From positions 1 to 64,000 of the forward strand of contig LSRX01001530.1 in assembly GCA_001939145.1 (NCBI GenBank): a DNA stretch of 64,000 nt. Direction: 5' to 3'. Below the pieces are notes generated by a model. It searched no databases. It was not told the origin of the DNA and saw only the letters and a program-made list of their open reading frames with translations. Shown piece after piece: positions 1 through 12,811 of the stretch. Origin of the DNA: Symbiodinium microadriaticum (lineage: Eukaryota; Sar; Dinophyceae; Suessiales; Symbiodiniaceae). Within the stretch, counting starts at the first letter, position 1. Each line of letters starts with the position of its first letter. Both the position numbers and the translations under genes were made by a program.

Positions 1-2421
1 TGCAGGCGAGGACGTAGCTGGAAGGATGCATGCTTCAAACTTGACTGTGATGAGCATATGTCCGTTGAGATGCGCCTTTGTCAACACACTGCTGTGTCAC
101 TTAAACTGTCGGTTTTGGCTGCCCCTCTTTGCCGAAAATCGCACTTTCGGAGTCTCGAGACTCAAGTCATCCAACTCCATCACGACGCCGGCAAGAGCAG
201 CTGCCTGCAAGGACTGTGCTCAGTGCATATCGCGGACGAAGAGAGGGATGCGGTGTGCTCAACTGCTGTCAATGCCCACTCTTGCGGCAACCGAAAGGTT
301 GCTGCCAAAGAAAGAGACCGGCATTGGACTCAGAATCTTGCCTTCCCTGGCCGGACACGCACCTTCTTCTTTGAGGCCACCTGCGATCGTGGACAACGCA
401 GCCTTCCTCATCTGCAAAATCAAGATTTACACTGAGACACTGCGAGGATGCTTTTTTGTCCCTGCTGGTCTCACGCAGCAAGGCGCAGGACAGCCGCTTC
501 CTCGCAGACCCAATCGCCGCGCATCCCGCTAATGGCTCGGCCGATGCGAATCCTGAGTTAGGATTTAGGCTTTAGGTGAGCATCCATCCACTCAGTGTCG
601 AGTTTAGTTTTCGCAGCCACTGCAGCGAGCGGCCATCATCATCGGCCAGCAACAGCCTTAGCACAACAGTTTAACAGGTGTGCACGTACAGACACAACTG
701 TAAACTTGCCGAAAAGTCGTTGGCTGGACTTGACGCCAGTCATAAACTTCCAACTGCGAAATCTCCTCTCACAAGCAAGTTTGACATGTTGTGGAGTAAT
801 GCCTAAGGTTAGCATGATCGGGCTATCCTAACCAAGGATGCCATGACTCGTGGGACATACAAGGCCCGAGAAAGGGCTCGAGGCAGGATGCTTCCTTCTC
901 CCGTGCTGTTTGTCCCTTTGTCCCCCAACCTCCCGTCTCCTTCCATACGTTCTTGCCTCTCTGCCTCGCCGATGCTCTTCTTTGATGCCAACAGAGTCCT
1001 TCCCACAGAGTCCTCCCTTTTGTACACCTTCTTGTGGTGGGAGAAACGGCGAAGTATTACATGACACATGAAACATAAACCTCACAGTCACCTGGAAAGA
1101 AAGGGAGTTGAGGTTCAAGGTACACACGGATCCATGAACACCGGAAGCCCCGAACGTGCGATCCCAGCGTCCTACACCCACACCTTTTCTCTTGGCCTCG
1201 ACGCCCTCAGACCCTCCAATCCCAAGCACAAAATTTCAAAAGCCTTTATGTGTTTTTTCGCCTTTTGGTTTCGGCGGATAAGCACTGTACACTGCACAGT
1301 CTCGTTGACAGACAAGGTGCATTCCTACGGCTTCTTCCAGTTCACCCGTGCCACACCATGTAAGGCATTTAAGGGTTCTCGCTGTCACCCATCATGAACA
1401 GCAGTTGCTGCCTAGAGGCTGAAGCCACGCATCTGTTCGCTTCGACGCCTGCCCAATCCAAAACTAATTCTTGTGCGAGCCCGCGCATCCCTAAGCCCTA
1501 AACTTTTCAAAAGGAACCTTATTATATCATCTTATATTATACTATATTACGTTATAATATATTATGTTATATTATATTATATAGCTTATTCATCTGCTTG
1601 AGGTGCTTGGGGCCGGCGAGCCTCCGCGGAGTGGAGCCAAGGTCTGGGCCTGACCTGAAAAGCTCTTGGCTCAGCTCTTGGCTCAGCTCTTGAGGGCCTT
1701 AGGGCTTAAGGCTTAGACGGTTTAGGGTCCCTTTTTGGGGTCCCGATAGGGCCTAATAGGCCTTGAATTCGGCTTTCAGGGCTCAGCCTGAGGGCTTTTA
1801 AGGTTTGGATGGTTTAGGGTCCCCAGGGTCCTGAGGGTTTAGGCCTTCACTTCACTTGGGCTTCCAGGGCTCAGGCTATGGGGTCCTTGAGATTGGGCTC
1901 GTAGTTTCTGAAATTCCCTGTTTCCCAAACCCTGCAGCCGCCAGCACAAGCCAAGGCACTGCCACAGAGGGACAGACCTGGAGTGCAACAGCCAAGCGCG
2001 AGCATGGAAGGACGAGCAGAAGACCCTGCGCCAGGCGGACTGAGATATTCTTATGGAGTTGATCTCCCCGGTCGACATGCCCCAAGGGCCTTTGAAATCA
2101 ACTCCAGCGGCCAATCATAGTCGCGCTGGGAGACGGCCTGGAAACAAGCAGGTCTTGATGGTGCTGAGGTGCCGCTCTGGGCGGCAAGTGCGGCTGAACT
2201 AGGTGAGAAGTATCAAGCATCCTTTCGCGATTCACCTGAAGCTGCGGGACATGGCCTGCAAAAGCTGCAGAAGGACCAGCTCAGCACCGGTGCTGCAGCG
2301 ACCTCACAGCCCTAAACCCCACAAGAACCTACACGAAGAAAAGCCACGGCCACGGCCCTAACTCTGACCAGGAGCTCCTGCGCTGCTCGGACTTCTGGCG
2401 AAGGAGAGGCAGGACTCCGAC
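1..2421. other. No gene recognised; repeat-scarred DNA
   Basis: I see no recognisable gene here. Open frames are short and overlap on both strands without family motifs. The stretch holds an AT-rich microsatellite (1,517-1,586), a 13-bp unit repeated about three times around 1,662-1,695 (AGCTCTTGGCTC type), and degenerate TTTAGGG-like words near 1,490, 1,720, 1,810 and 2,310. A short plus-strand frame at 2,153-2,313 looks protein-like but has no recognisable domain and no supporting neighbour. Confidence 0.5.
1517..1586. repeat. AT-rich TATA/TTATA microsatellite
   Basis: Imperfect runs of TTATAT/ATATTA. The same class of AT island recurs at 3,352-3,445, 8,829-8,912 and 19,441-19,515, so this is a repeated sequence type rather than a local accident. 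Confidence 0.8.
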
Positions 2422-2818
2422 CTGGTCCAGGCGCTCGAGCGCCGAAGCCTGGTCACCAACACACGGGTCTTCTCGAGTGAATTCTAGGCCCTCCGGCTCG
2501 GCCTCCAGCACGGCGGCGAGGCAAAGCTGGAGCAAGGCCGGGAATGAGATGGCCTCCAAGCTGGGTCGAAGCTAAATCTGGCCCTGAAGCGTTCTCTGAT
2601 GAGACCTCGGGAACCATTCCTTCACCGTCAACCGCGAGCTGCCACACGTCCATAGTTGTGTCGAGAAGGGAGCATGACAGCACTGCGCTTGCTCCTGCAG
2701 CTGACAACAAGGGCGAGTCACTTTTGCCATCAAGGTGTTCCAGTATTCCGTTGAATGCCTTGATCTGCTGAAAGTTGGGATCTCGGGCCATCTTCAGTGA
2801 GGAAGCCAATGATCTCAT
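2422..2818 (-). CDS. Two candidate exons of an unrecognised protein
   Basis: Two protein-like segments lie in order on the minus strand. One (about 2,818-2,571) reads with charged helical composition, including the stretch ARDPNFQQIKAFNGILEHLD. The next (2,560-2,422) starts after an AG acceptor (CCCAG) and ends before a GT donor (CCAG|GTCGG). It encodes a helical acidic segment containing FPALLQLCLAAVLEAEPEG. The composition would suit a helical repeat protein, but I recognise no family. Plus-strand frames over the same bases also look partly protein-like, so strand choice rests on the splice-like borders and on agreement with every other gene in the window. Confidence 0.35.
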
Positions 2819-4239
2819 GGAGCAGGCTTCTGCTGGGTCGAGACGCCAGGGCTGGCAGTAGCCTGTGGGCAGCTGGAGATGAACTGCTCGCTTCGTGCAA
2901 AATCTTGCCGGGCCTTAGGAGCTCTTCAGCCTCTGCCGCATCGTAGCACAGGAGGGGGCGATCCCAAAGCTCTGCCTGACCCCGTCAGGAAGCGCGAGAT
3001 CCGAAGCGAAGCCGAAGGTAAGCGTAAAAGCGAACCACAAGCACCGCTCGAAAGCAGGCTCAGGGCTCCTCCAGCTTGGCCGCTGCGGTGGAGTGTCCCA
3101 GCGAAGTCAGGGCCAAGACCGAGCGCAGTTGCGTCGAGGCGCTGGCTCCAGCCAGAGCCTCCGCCGACCTCAAATAATCTCAAACAGTACGGGCCCCTTC
3201 GTTCTGGGCCTGCATGCGAGGATTCAATAGAGTTGAGCGGCCCATCGATCAGATCCGGCGAAGTGGGTCCACTTGCTAGGAGAGCCGAAGCCTCCAGAAA
3301 GGCCGCAGCCGCCTGGGAAGCGGCCGGCGACTCACCTTACGTTGCCGGACATATCTTACATTATACTATAAATAATATATTTTACTATGCTAATATAGTA
3401 CTATATTATATTTTCTATATTAGATTATACTATATATTGTACAGTCTATGGAGGTGACGGCGTGCACGGGCAGGCGAAGGCTAGTTTCAGGCATGTCACG
3501 GCCTCGACCGAGAGTCTCTGCAGTAGGCAAGCCAGCAGCGCTTAGCTCGAATGCTTGCGGCGTTTCGGCAAGCAGCCCCTGCCATGACGTATCACTATGA
3601 CCCTAAGGCATTTTTTGTCTCATCCACTGGAGATTTTAGATTTCCATCGACCCGCGACATCGCGTCAGCATCTAAGCTCCGAGCCAACCCGGCCGCTGAT
3701 TCAATGATCCACTGTAACCCTGCAGGAAATTCCTGACGTTAGAGCATGATTGTTACAAGTTGCATTACGGTTCCGGGCTCCCTTAGGCTGCGGCTGGCCT
3801 GACTGAGCAGCAGCGCACATCTCTTCGCCAGTTTAGGGTATAAAAACGGGGCCTATAAAGACTTTCGGGTCAAAGGTTCCCAGCTCCTGCCTGCCGTGGG
3901 GCACCTGCTTGCAGCAGCGACAGAACAGGCTCGTCGTCGATGCCGAGTAGGGCCAGCATGCGAAAGAGCTCCTGGGCTCGTTCCCATCCATGGAACACTG
4001 CGAAATTTGGGGTCAGCGGGTTAAAAACTGCATAGCTCTTAAGCAGCCACCACCACTGACTGAGCCTGTCCGGGCTCAGGGGGCATGTCGTAGAGAGGGC
4101 TTGCGTGATTCGAGGGTCCAGGAATGAGTGATGTAAGCAGCATGTCGAAACGCGCTACAAGTGTCCAGTCCGCTGCTCTTTAAGGGGAGGCCATGTGTAC
4201 TGTGGCTGTCACTTGGACAGAAGCAAAAAGACCACAACG

Positions 4240-4299
<60 letters not shown>

Positions 4300-5466
4300 G
4301 CACCGACAACCGACAACCGGCAACCAGAAAGCAGCGAGCAGCAACCACCCCACGACCATCACCAACAGCAGCAGGGCAGCAACAAGAACAAGCACAAGGA
4401 GAAGAGGAAGAAGAAGACGAAGACGAAGAACGAGAACGAGAATACGCATGACAAGAAGACTAATACCAAGAACGAGAACGAGAACAAGAATAACAAGAAC
4501 GATAAGAATAAGAAGAAGAACAAGAACCACGATAAGAGCAACAACGAAGCCCATCGGGAGAATTAAGCAAGACTACTACGCCCTAAACCCTGCAGCCCAA
4601 AAGAAGCCGAGGCTCCGCTCGACCCAAGTCGGAGATCTGCGCGAGGATCGGCGCTGCTGCTTCAACCACCATCCAGGCATCCGAAGGCATCACTAAACCT
4701 GATGAACTTGGGACACGAAAGCGGGTGTTTTAGAGATTTGTTGATGGCCTGTTGCAAAAAGGTTTAGCGTTTAGGATCGTTTAGGGACATGCGGAAGGAT
4801 TCTTGATGCTTCATACTGCCCCAAGTACAGACACCCTTGTCGTACCGTAGTACGTTGACAAACCTCATTGACTTCCGGCATGTCTTTGCATAGGCGAAAA
4901 CTCGGCCATCTGCGAGCAGAATCGAACTGTCCTGGTGGCATCTTACCTAGTTACTGAGGCAGCGGGCTTGAAACCTGCTACTATTACTTCTGGTACATAG
5001 ACACACTCGGCCGGGTAAAGACAAAATGAAAGTTGCGATGTTGCGCAAACAAATGGGCCTTAAGGTGGGGGAGAGGAAGGGGGGTCCTCCCCCTGCCACC
5101 TTGAAGGAAGTGGGGGCCCTCCTTAGTGCCTCAGTGCTTCTGAATCAACCATCTGCGTTGTGGGTGGCGTGGGAGGGCCCACGAGGCACCCCCCCCCCCG
5201 GCGTTAACTAGTGTGAATGACCAGATAAGGTCGTTGACACGATTTTGACCTGTATAATTCCCCTAAGTGAATGGTAAACGATAATGCATGCAAGCTCCGC
5301 AGAGCCAGCTTTCGCGATGAGCGGCAGCAACATGCAGCAACGACAGAAAACAATCCCAGTGACGTAGTTGATGTTCACAGCATTCGCGCGTTTGACCGTG
5401 CTTTGTTCTGTGCTTACAGGCTTGCCCTGGCCTGTCAGCTGAGGTGACCTCTTCTCTCTTCGCTTC
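2819..5466. other. No gene recognised; microsatellite-rich spacer
   Basis: Nothing recognisable as a gene. It contains an AT microsatellite (3,352-3,445), a (CAG)19 tract (4,241-4,297) running into an A/G-rich stretch to about 4,560, and a C10 run near 5,190. Long open frames over the CAG tract give polyQ, polyS or polyA in different frames. That is what a trinucleotide repeat does anyway, so I do not call a gene. Confidence 0.5.
4241..4297. repeat. (CAG)19 microsatellite
   Basis: An uninterrupted CAG tract of 19 units, followed within 100 bases by a purine-rich imperfect (AAGAACGAGAACGAG)-like run. Similar CAG/CTG tracts occur at 29,707-29,758, 41,270-41,326 and 62,232-62,277. Confidence 0.95.
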
Positions 5467-6612
5467 TTAGACCCATCCTGGTGCACCCCATTGCAAGGTG
5501 TGAAGCTGCCGAAACTGCCGAATCGACCTGGGCTTATGGCTAATTAAGGGTGCTGCGGACTGCTCGGACCTGCTACTGGTACTAGGTCGCAGACCTGCGT
5601 CTGCCAACACCCCAGCACTGCGACAAAGGAGGTCCACCGAAGCCGGCTTCTTGCTGCGTCTGCTCAGCGACTGCAACAGCTGTGAAGCTGGCGCTGCACT
5701 CGACGCTTTTGAAAGCATGGGCAGCCCGACACTGGCCATCGCATGCGCCAGGGCTGCCAGAAGCTCTGGGCTCACTTCGCTGAGCCTGCTGTCCAAGGAC
5801 CTCACCCAGAGATCACGAAACATTGATGCGGAGAGTCGCCCACAACGTCTGTGCGCCCAAATGAGTACAGCAGCCTCATGAGCAGAAACTTCCACAAAAG
5901 GCAGCTGGGATTCCACCGAGTCGAAGACGGCGTGTCCTGCATGACCAGCAGCAGCCGAGAGGCTGACGCAGGCATAGGCTGCAGTTGCCTGTGCCATCTC
6001 GGATGAGGAGAGGCCACCAGCAACTCTGACAATAGATGGAAAGCCATCGTGCCAAAATCGTGCGTCGGGCGGCAGTGCTCCAGCCTTGCCCAGAAAGGCA
6101 GCAGCAGCTGACACTTCACCGACGGAAAAAAGTGGCCTTGCATGCCTGCGTGCATTAGATGCCAGCACTGCCCGGATCCAGGAGGCGTAAACACCTGTTC
6201 GTGGCTCGACTTCCGCACGCGCACACGACACAATGACAGCCGTTGCGTCGATGGCATCTTCAGAAGTCTGCACCGTCGACTTCCACTCAAGCAAGCGCTT
6301 GCGCGCATCCGCCGCATGGCGCCACCATAAGTGAGTATCCAAGTTGCCCCGGCTCAAAGTCATTTCCACTGTCGCCCGGAGGCCACTCCAAGTGTCAGAA
6401 GCATCGCGGGCATGACGATGCGACTCAAGGGCCCTGTCAATAAACTCGAAATCAATTAAGGCCCCTGGGCCCTTCCTCTGCGAGGTCCGGCTGGATGGCT
6501 TCTCATTCTGCACGTCAGCTGCACCCTCTGCCTGGACCTGGGAACTTGCGCTTCGGCGAAGCCACAAGCCAAGCCTCCGATAGCTCCAAACACTTGCACT
6601 TCGATCATCCAC
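5467..6612 (-). CDS. Helical-repeat protein, possibly organellar RNA-binding
   Basis: A 381-residue uninterrupted frame, the longest clean one on this side of the window. The N-terminus (MDDRSASVWSYRRLGLWLRR) is basic and short of acidic residues after residue 3, which could suit organelle targeting. Residues about 120-330 are alanine/leucine-rich helical hairpins of roughly 35-40 residues with patterns such as MAQATAAYACVSLSAA and SPELLAALAHAMASVGL. That resembles the degenerate helical repeats (heptatricopeptide or RAP-type) common in alveolate organelle RNA-binding proteins. I see no RAP domain, so the family assignment is inference. Upstream minus-strand segments at 6,813-7,320 may be 5' exons, in which case the first ATG here is internal. 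Confidence 0.45.
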   Translation of the reverse strand: MDDRSASVWSYRRLGLWLRRSASSQVQAEGAADVQNEKPSSRTSQRKGPGALIDFEFIDRALESHRHARDASDTWSGLRATVEMTLSRGNLDTHLWWRHAADARKRLLEWKSTVQTSEDAIDATAVIVSCARAEVEPRTGVYASWIRAVLASNARRHARPLFSVGEVSAAAAFLGKAGALPPDARFWHDGFPSIVRVAGGLSSSEMAQATAAYACVSLSAAAGHAGHAVFDSVESQLPFVEVSAHEAAVLIWAHRRCGRLSASMFRDLWVRSLDSRLSEVSPELLAALAHAMASVGLPMLSKASSAAPASQLLQSLSRRSKKPASVDLLCRSAGVLADAGLRPSTSSRSEQSAAPLISHKPRSIRQFRQLHTLQWGAPGWV

Positions 6613-6812
6613 AACATCACTCGGACCAGCTCAGCAACCGTGGACAACAAATTAAATGAAACTACACACCCGTTGTTTAAAAAAATTGCTGATGCGCGAG
6701 GAGCCTCGCGACACTCAAGTGTGAGCGGCAGGTTGTTGCTAGAAGAGCCATTGCAGCAGCAGGGGCCTGCGTACAAACAGGGATGCGACAGTCAGAATCT
6801 TGATAAAAACCA

Positions 6813-7320
6813 TCACGGCTCACTATAACAGTTGTCGAAGGTCTTACCCTCTGGACTCTCTCTGTCATTCCCGGCAAATCGCAAGTAATACAAGGCCGAC
6901 CTGGGATGGGGCCCACAAGCAGACCAGCTGCCGGCGGAGCTTTCCCATGCCAAGGAAGCCTCTAATTCTTGGGGCAACAGTGCACTTGGCACCTGGACCA
7001 AGTGTCAGCGCCAGTAGTCGGCCCTAGCGAGACTAGCAACTTTACCATCCGCGAAGGGGCAGTGGACCGGGCGGGCTTTGGCTCGAGCAGCTCTAGCACT
7101 TGCTCAGCATGTTCTGCCAGTCCCGCGCCTGCCCAACTTTTAAGCCATCGACAGGCTCAGTGGGAGATGGCGACCCCTTCCCAAGTAGAGCAGTCCCCAA
7201 CATGTTGCAGAATCGCTCTGTCCGTAGTCCAGCCTCGGGTGAAGCCGGAAGCTCCGGCGGGGAGCTGCCCGCCTCAATGGACAATCTGGAGCTCTTTGCA
7301 TGTCCGGCTGAATTTTGATG
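6813..7320 (-). CDS. Candidate upstream exons of the helical-repeat gene
   Basis: Two protein-like minus-strand stretches. One, 7,318-7,093, includes SPEAGLRTERFCNMLGTALL and ends in a stop after the segment QARDWQNMLSKC. The other, 7,001-6,813, includes ALLPQELEASLAWESSAGSW. Neither has a recognisable domain. They precede the 381-residue frame on the same strand and could be spliced to it, or could belong to a separate small gene. Confidence 0.25.
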
Positions 7321-9352
7321 ACCTGCACAGTATGAAATTCTCCGAAAAGTTCTTGAGGGGTGTCGGAATCCCTCAATCCTCTTTAGGACAACAATCCTAA
7401 CACAGCCATCCTGCCGTCCCTGCCCAACACCCACCGGTCGGACAGGCGGACCACAAAACAGCAAAACCCAAGCTGCGTGGCTAGGATTGGCTAGGGAAGG
7501 CGCGGAAGACACGGGCGACGGCTGCCCTTTCCGCCGTTTCCGGGGAGGAGCAGCCTTCTCCTGAAGTGGACACGTCAGGAGGCTGTGACGTTTATGGCCG
7601 TCAAGTTGAAAAACTAAGCCTCAAAATCCTGACAATTGCCCACGTGTCCTCTACAACGTCGATGTCCTCCACCAAATCAAAGGACGGAGCCACAGCCTGC
7701 AAAATCTACAGGCGACCACGCAGTGACCATCATCACCAAGCCTTTGGCATGGCAACTGTTGCCTCCACGTCTTCTTCATCATCATGTTCCACGCAAGGAA
7801 CCTTCCAGAAGTCACGATTGTCTGGCAGGCTCAGTCTCTCTCAACACAAGAATCTACCGGCCACACAAACCCTCCTCCGCATGTGAAGGCATGGCTGGGT
7901 CACCCACGAGACCATTCTTGGCATCCTCGGCAGCCTTCCACGTCACAGCTGTTCTAAACGTACTCTCAGTCTTAGTCAATGATACTGCAAAACCATCAAG
8001 ATCCTGCTGTGGGAGTAGTGGCAAGGACATTTTCTTGTGTCAACAATACAGAAAAGAATGATCGCGTCACCGAGCAATGCGAACAACAACATTGTAAGCG
8101 AGAGCGCCAGAAACACAAGGGTAAGACACCTAGCATCAATGCTACTACTAAGACGCCGTCAACGTCGGATCTTTGTGGCCAGTTCTGATCCCCCGCAGAA
8201 CTAACCAAGCACAGGTGCGTGAACTGCACAGCTGGTATGTGAAATGCGGCGGACAAGGCGTCTGGAAGAGAAACGGAGAGAACGAGTAGTAAGGAAAGGG
8301 GGAGGGGGAGGGGAAAGAAAGAGAGAAAGGGCCGAGAAGAGAAGAACAGGATGAGGACGGAAGGGGAGAGTCGACCCACAGCAATGAACAAATTCGAACT
8401 GAAACGACAGAACTCCGAACGACCTGGCAGAGACACGATGCATTGATAGATCGATAGAAAGAAAGACGGAGACAAACAGACAGACAGACAGGTAGGTACT
8501 AGGTATCGATAGAAAGACAGGTCGCTGGAGCGAACCACCTGTGTCAGGCGACGTGTCACAATCTTGCCTTCTGCCTCGCTTCGGCACGCCTCTTTCGCTC
8601 GGCTCGCGCCTGCTCAAAGCAGCAACCGTCTCTAGCACAATTTACAGGAAGGAGGCCAGCAAAGTCTGCAAAATGCGTCACTAGCTCGCCGTTTCTTGCT
8701 TTAACTTTATTTGGCATATGATTCCAGTCCTGGTCATGTTATACAATTTGTAAACCACGGCACTACGATCACCGCGGCACGGGTGCCTTGGCTGCCTCGA
8801 CTTCTCTCTCTGCCTTCTCCTGCGATTGCAATACATTATAGTATATCATATTATATTATAGTATATTGTAGTACATATTATATTATATTATAGTATATTA
8901 TAGTATATTACAGCCTACCCTGTAGGACCCGCACTCACAGAGAGACCTTGGAATGCGCATCAAGGTCGATCATGGTACGAGCAGGAAATCCCAAGAATCT
9001 GCTGCCGCAATTCAGGTCTGTGTCTTGGCTCCTTCGCTAGGCGCTCAGCTCGGGCTTTTTCTTTGGCCTTGAGTCTTAGAAGCGTGGGAGACATTTGCCG
9101 ACTCATTGCTCTGCACAGTGTGCAGAAGCAGGGCCGTGGGATTGCAAGGAGTCAAGTGGCAGACGGCTCGGGACTCTGATCTACAAGGCTCCTTCGGCTC
9201 ATGACGTCAGGACTTGGCAGGCTGCATCACGCTCTGTGGCGATCCCGGCTCAGTTCGGGACGAGTTGTCTCTCTTTCCTGGACGACAGTTCACAGAAGCA
9301 GTTGAAGACATCAGCTGTTGATGCTCTTGTACGGCTCTTCAGGGCCCATCAA
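7321..9352. other. No gene recognised
   Basis: Short frames only. The stretch includes a purine-rich tract (about 8,275-8,350, GGGGAGG/GAGAAAG type), a GATA/GACA-like microsatellite (8,445-8,520) and an AT microsatellite (8,829-8,912). Confidence 0.45.
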
Positions 9353-10853
9353 TCAGATCAAAGTCATAACCTCCCAGTACCTCCCAGGTCCCATGACGGT
9401 CCTGGCCGCCTTCTCCTTTTCAGCAGCCTCCTCCCGTTCCTTCTCCTGCACTGGTCGGGCTCGTAAACTCAGGGCGGCCAGAAGCAGACTGTCCTCGCGC
9501 TCACGGGCTTCGCGCTCAGCTTGCTCTTTGGCTCTTCGCTCCTCCTCCTTCCAGTGCGGGCGCATCTCGCGCGCGGAGTCTTTAAAGGGTGCCCGACCAC
9601 TGGCGGACTCTGTGACGAGTCGCAGAGCTCCTTCCGCTTCTTCTTGTCGACTCGTCGGGGCTTGGGCTTTCCGGTGCCCGGTGGGCCCAGTCCAAGACTT
9701 TCGCGCAGGAATGCGTAGGTCTGCAAGGCAAGTGCGGACCGTGGAGAGACGTGGATCCTATGCCACCTATGCCTTCTGTGGAGTGCCGGGCCTGCTCCAC
9801 CACCGCATCCCGATTTCCACGCGTCAGCTTCACAACACCTTCAGCCCTAGACCACAGAAGTTCGAAGTCTCGAACCAACTCTCTAAGCCGAAGCCCAGCT
9901 TCCCGAGCTGCGGGCGCGCGCCAGGGCTCTTTTTGATCTCTTCGACAGGTTCAGGGTCCCGCTGACCCTTTGCCTTTCACCAGGCAACTGCCAGGGAACA
10001 GCTTGGTCCCTCGCTTACTGCGGAGGCTCGGGATGGTTGACGCTGAGATGTGCACCATCTGCACCCCCGTCGCCAGCACAGTGTCCTCAGTGAGCCCCAG
10101 TCTGGATCCGAACCCGATTCGGAGATGAGATGCTGAGGAGACGACTTCCTTCAACACCCGTGCCAGCGTCTTGGGGAATTGAACGGACAGTAGGCCCATC
10201 TTGCCCACCTCTCAGGTGCTCTACGTCCAGCTATACATGACATGACCCTCTGGACCATCCATCCTCACTATAGCTCGTCTTTCTTATCCGCACGTATGCA
10301 GGCAATGTGTTCAAGGCGTTCCATACAGCACCAGTCTTTAAATGAATGGAACGGGAAGTAGGACAGGAGAGATACCAAGAACGCATGGGAATCTCAACAA
10401 ACATTGGTGAAACCTGCACGCGAACACCTAGTTACACAAATACATGATACGAAAAGTGTTACAGCCAAGTAAGCTGAGGAGACAATAGGAACATTAAATG
10501 GAAATGTGGCCTGGGTCTATTTCATTAAATTGAATCCTTGCTTTCCGTTCCGGATCCAGGTGGCTTGCTTGTAGGTTTTCCACTCGGGACGCTGTGTGCT
10601 TCACGGTTACATAAGAAATACTATGTCCCAACACATCTTCAACTTCCCACATCCCAACGGCCACTCCGTTTGACCTCAATCCTGGGCTGCGCCATGCCTC
10701 GTCCACGATGCAAAGACGAGGAACAGGTTCTTCCTCTTCTTCCTGGCAGATGATCCCCAACGGTGGATGGCTCTGCTGGCCTGCGCGCTCTCCAACCCCC
10801 AACCAGCCGAATGGAAACCCCGACGGCTTTGCGGCAAGTGCCGGTAATCTCAA
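9353..10853 (-). CDS. Unrecognised gene with charged coiled-coil C-terminus
   Basis: A series of minus-strand segments with coherent protein-like composition. Segment 10,853-10,494 contains PRLCIVDEAWRSPGLRSNG. Segment 10,208-9,951 contains GLLSVQFPKTLARVLKEVV. Segment about 9,930-9,720 contains VRDFELLWSRAEGVVKLTRG. Segment 9,726-9,610 is lysine/arginine-rich (RRVDKKKRKEL). Segment 9,608-9,353 is a strongly charged helix (KEEERRAKEQAEREAREREDS). Its stop codon is at 9,353. The last two segments need a frame change within about 12 bases, too little for an intron, so this is either a frameshift or a misread exon border. I recognise no family. Confidence 0.4.
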
Positions 10854-11054
10854 AACTGCTGGCCGTGCACCTCATCCTCAGGCTTCCACCCTTCTGGGGC
10901 CTGGCATGGTCTCTGCTAGAATATAGAAGAATATATCATGATTCAAACTAGCATGATCTAGCACACTACAGTGCTAACTGGTATACTGACCTATCCTACA
11001 ATATAGGATGGTAGAGTGTAACATGACACTTGAGTAAACAACTATAGTACAAAT

Positions 11055-11830
11055 AATATATGTATGTATACTATGTATATATACATATACACATATATAC
11101 ATATGTACATATATATGTATATACATATATACATATATACATATATACATATATACATATANNNNNNNNNNNNNNNNNNNNNNNNNNNNNNNNNNNNNNN
11201 NNNNNNNNNNNNNNNNNNNNNNNNNNNNNNNNNNNNNNNNNNNNNNNNNNNNNNNNNNNNNNNNNNNNNNNNNNNNNNNNNNNNNNNNNNNNNNNNNNNN
11301 NNNNNNNNNNNNNNNNNNNNNNNNNNNNNNNNNNNNNNNNNNNNNNNNNNNNNNNNNNNNNNNNNNNNNNNNNNNNNNNNNNNNNNNNNNNNNNNNNNNN
11401 NNNNNNNNNNNNNNNNNNNNNNNNNNNNNNNNNNNNNNNNNNNNNNNNNNNNNNNNNNNNNNNNNNNNNNNNNNNNNNNNNNNNNNNNNNNNNNNNNNNN
11501 NNNNNNNNNNNNNNNNNNNNNNNNNNNNNNNNNNNNNNNNNNNNNNNNNNNNNNNNNNNNNNNNNNNNNNNNNNNNNNNNNNNNNNNNNNNNNNNNNNNN
11601 NNNNNNNNNNNNNNNNNNNNNNNNNNNNNNNNATATATATACATATATATACATATATATACATATATATACATATATACACATATATATACATAAATAT
11701 ATACATATATATACATATATATACATATATATATATACATATATATCACATATATCACATATATCATGAAAATCATATATATATATATATATATATACAT
11801 ATATGTATGTGTATATATATATATATCTGC
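11055..11830. repeat. ATATAC/TATACA microsatellite with assembly gap
   Basis: Tandem ATACAT/ATATAC runs flank an N block at 11,162-11,632. The gap sits wholly inside the microsatellite, so it most likely hides more of the same repeat. Open frames across the Ns are artefacts. Confidence 0.95.
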
Positions 11831-12811
11831 ATGTGCTGCGCCCCTCTGCGGTACCCAGGTTTTCGTCTTTATGCTGGTGCTTTTCTTAAGCGGGCCGAGG
11901 GGTGGGCCATTCCGCAAACATGAGTTGGCCATGAACTGTGGACGTTGTGTCAAAAGTGCCGACAGCAACCTATATGTTTGCTTGAGCATCATGAGCAACC
12001 ACGAAAAGGCTGCAAGTACATGCGCATACAGAAAGAAACAACGAATGGCATAGGAAAAAATGTGTTGTCTAAGATGGCGGTGGTCGCGAGGAGGCGACAT
12101 ACAGTAGCGAGCGAGTGTGGCGAAACTGCGGGCGCATGGCGAAGCAGGCCTGACTGCGTAGTATTACACTCTAGGTTCTATGTTTCGTTGTTTGTTAGTC
12201 GATGTTAGTTGTTTTTCTTGTTCAGGGCCAGCTAATTTCGACATGTTTAGCCTGAGTTTAGTTCATCTTAAGTGTGTGCATAAAAATCCTGGGATTTGCA
12301 GTCTTTTCACAATCTTCGTCGAAATTTTGCGCCTAACAAATGATGACCTTTTTGACAATTATGTATGCCAGAATCCTGGTGCGAATGACAGTCTGTTGAT
12401 TAAGGGCTCTTTCTTGTAAGCACAGAAAACCACACCAAAAAATGCATAAACACAACGTCTAAAGCTCCCCACGCAAACACCAAGCGACATGTCACATAAG
12501 TAAAAATACCTTTTTACATTTATCTTTGGAAGTGTGCGATTAAACCAACATAAGCATGCTCGTAGAGAAACAGTTTTCCTATAGTAAAGCATTGAATCGC
12601 AGGCATGAAGTATAGCTCTGTACGTGATAAATAGAAATAACCAATGAACTGGTGTTCGCACAGTAACGTCTTCAAGCAGAGGTTATTACTTACAGTAGTT
12701 TCGTGGTGGGCAATCTACTTAGTTTTATCAAGGATGCGACTACCTTACCGGCCCATTTTGCGAACACACACACACACACACATCGCATGAGCACATACGA
12801 TGTGCTCAATC
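11831..12811. other. No gene recognised
   Basis: AT-leaning sequence with short frames only and a short CA run at 12,766-12,781. I see no protein family, RNA gene or clear repeat. Confidence 0.4.

Noticed and set aside
4161..4696. PolyQ, polyS or polyA proteins across the CAG tract
   Set aside because: All frames through a CAG repeat stay open. No domain, splice border or conserved sequence supports any of them.
4880..4990. A possible serine tRNA (stem GCGGG/CCTGC with loop CTTGAAA, and a TTCGATT word nearby)
   Set aside because: The T-arm, D-arm and acceptor stem do not fold in either orientation.
11042..12100. Long open frames of 200-350 residues over the ATATAC region
   Set aside because: They run through 471 Ns and a simple repeat, and encode only YIY/CIY low complexity.
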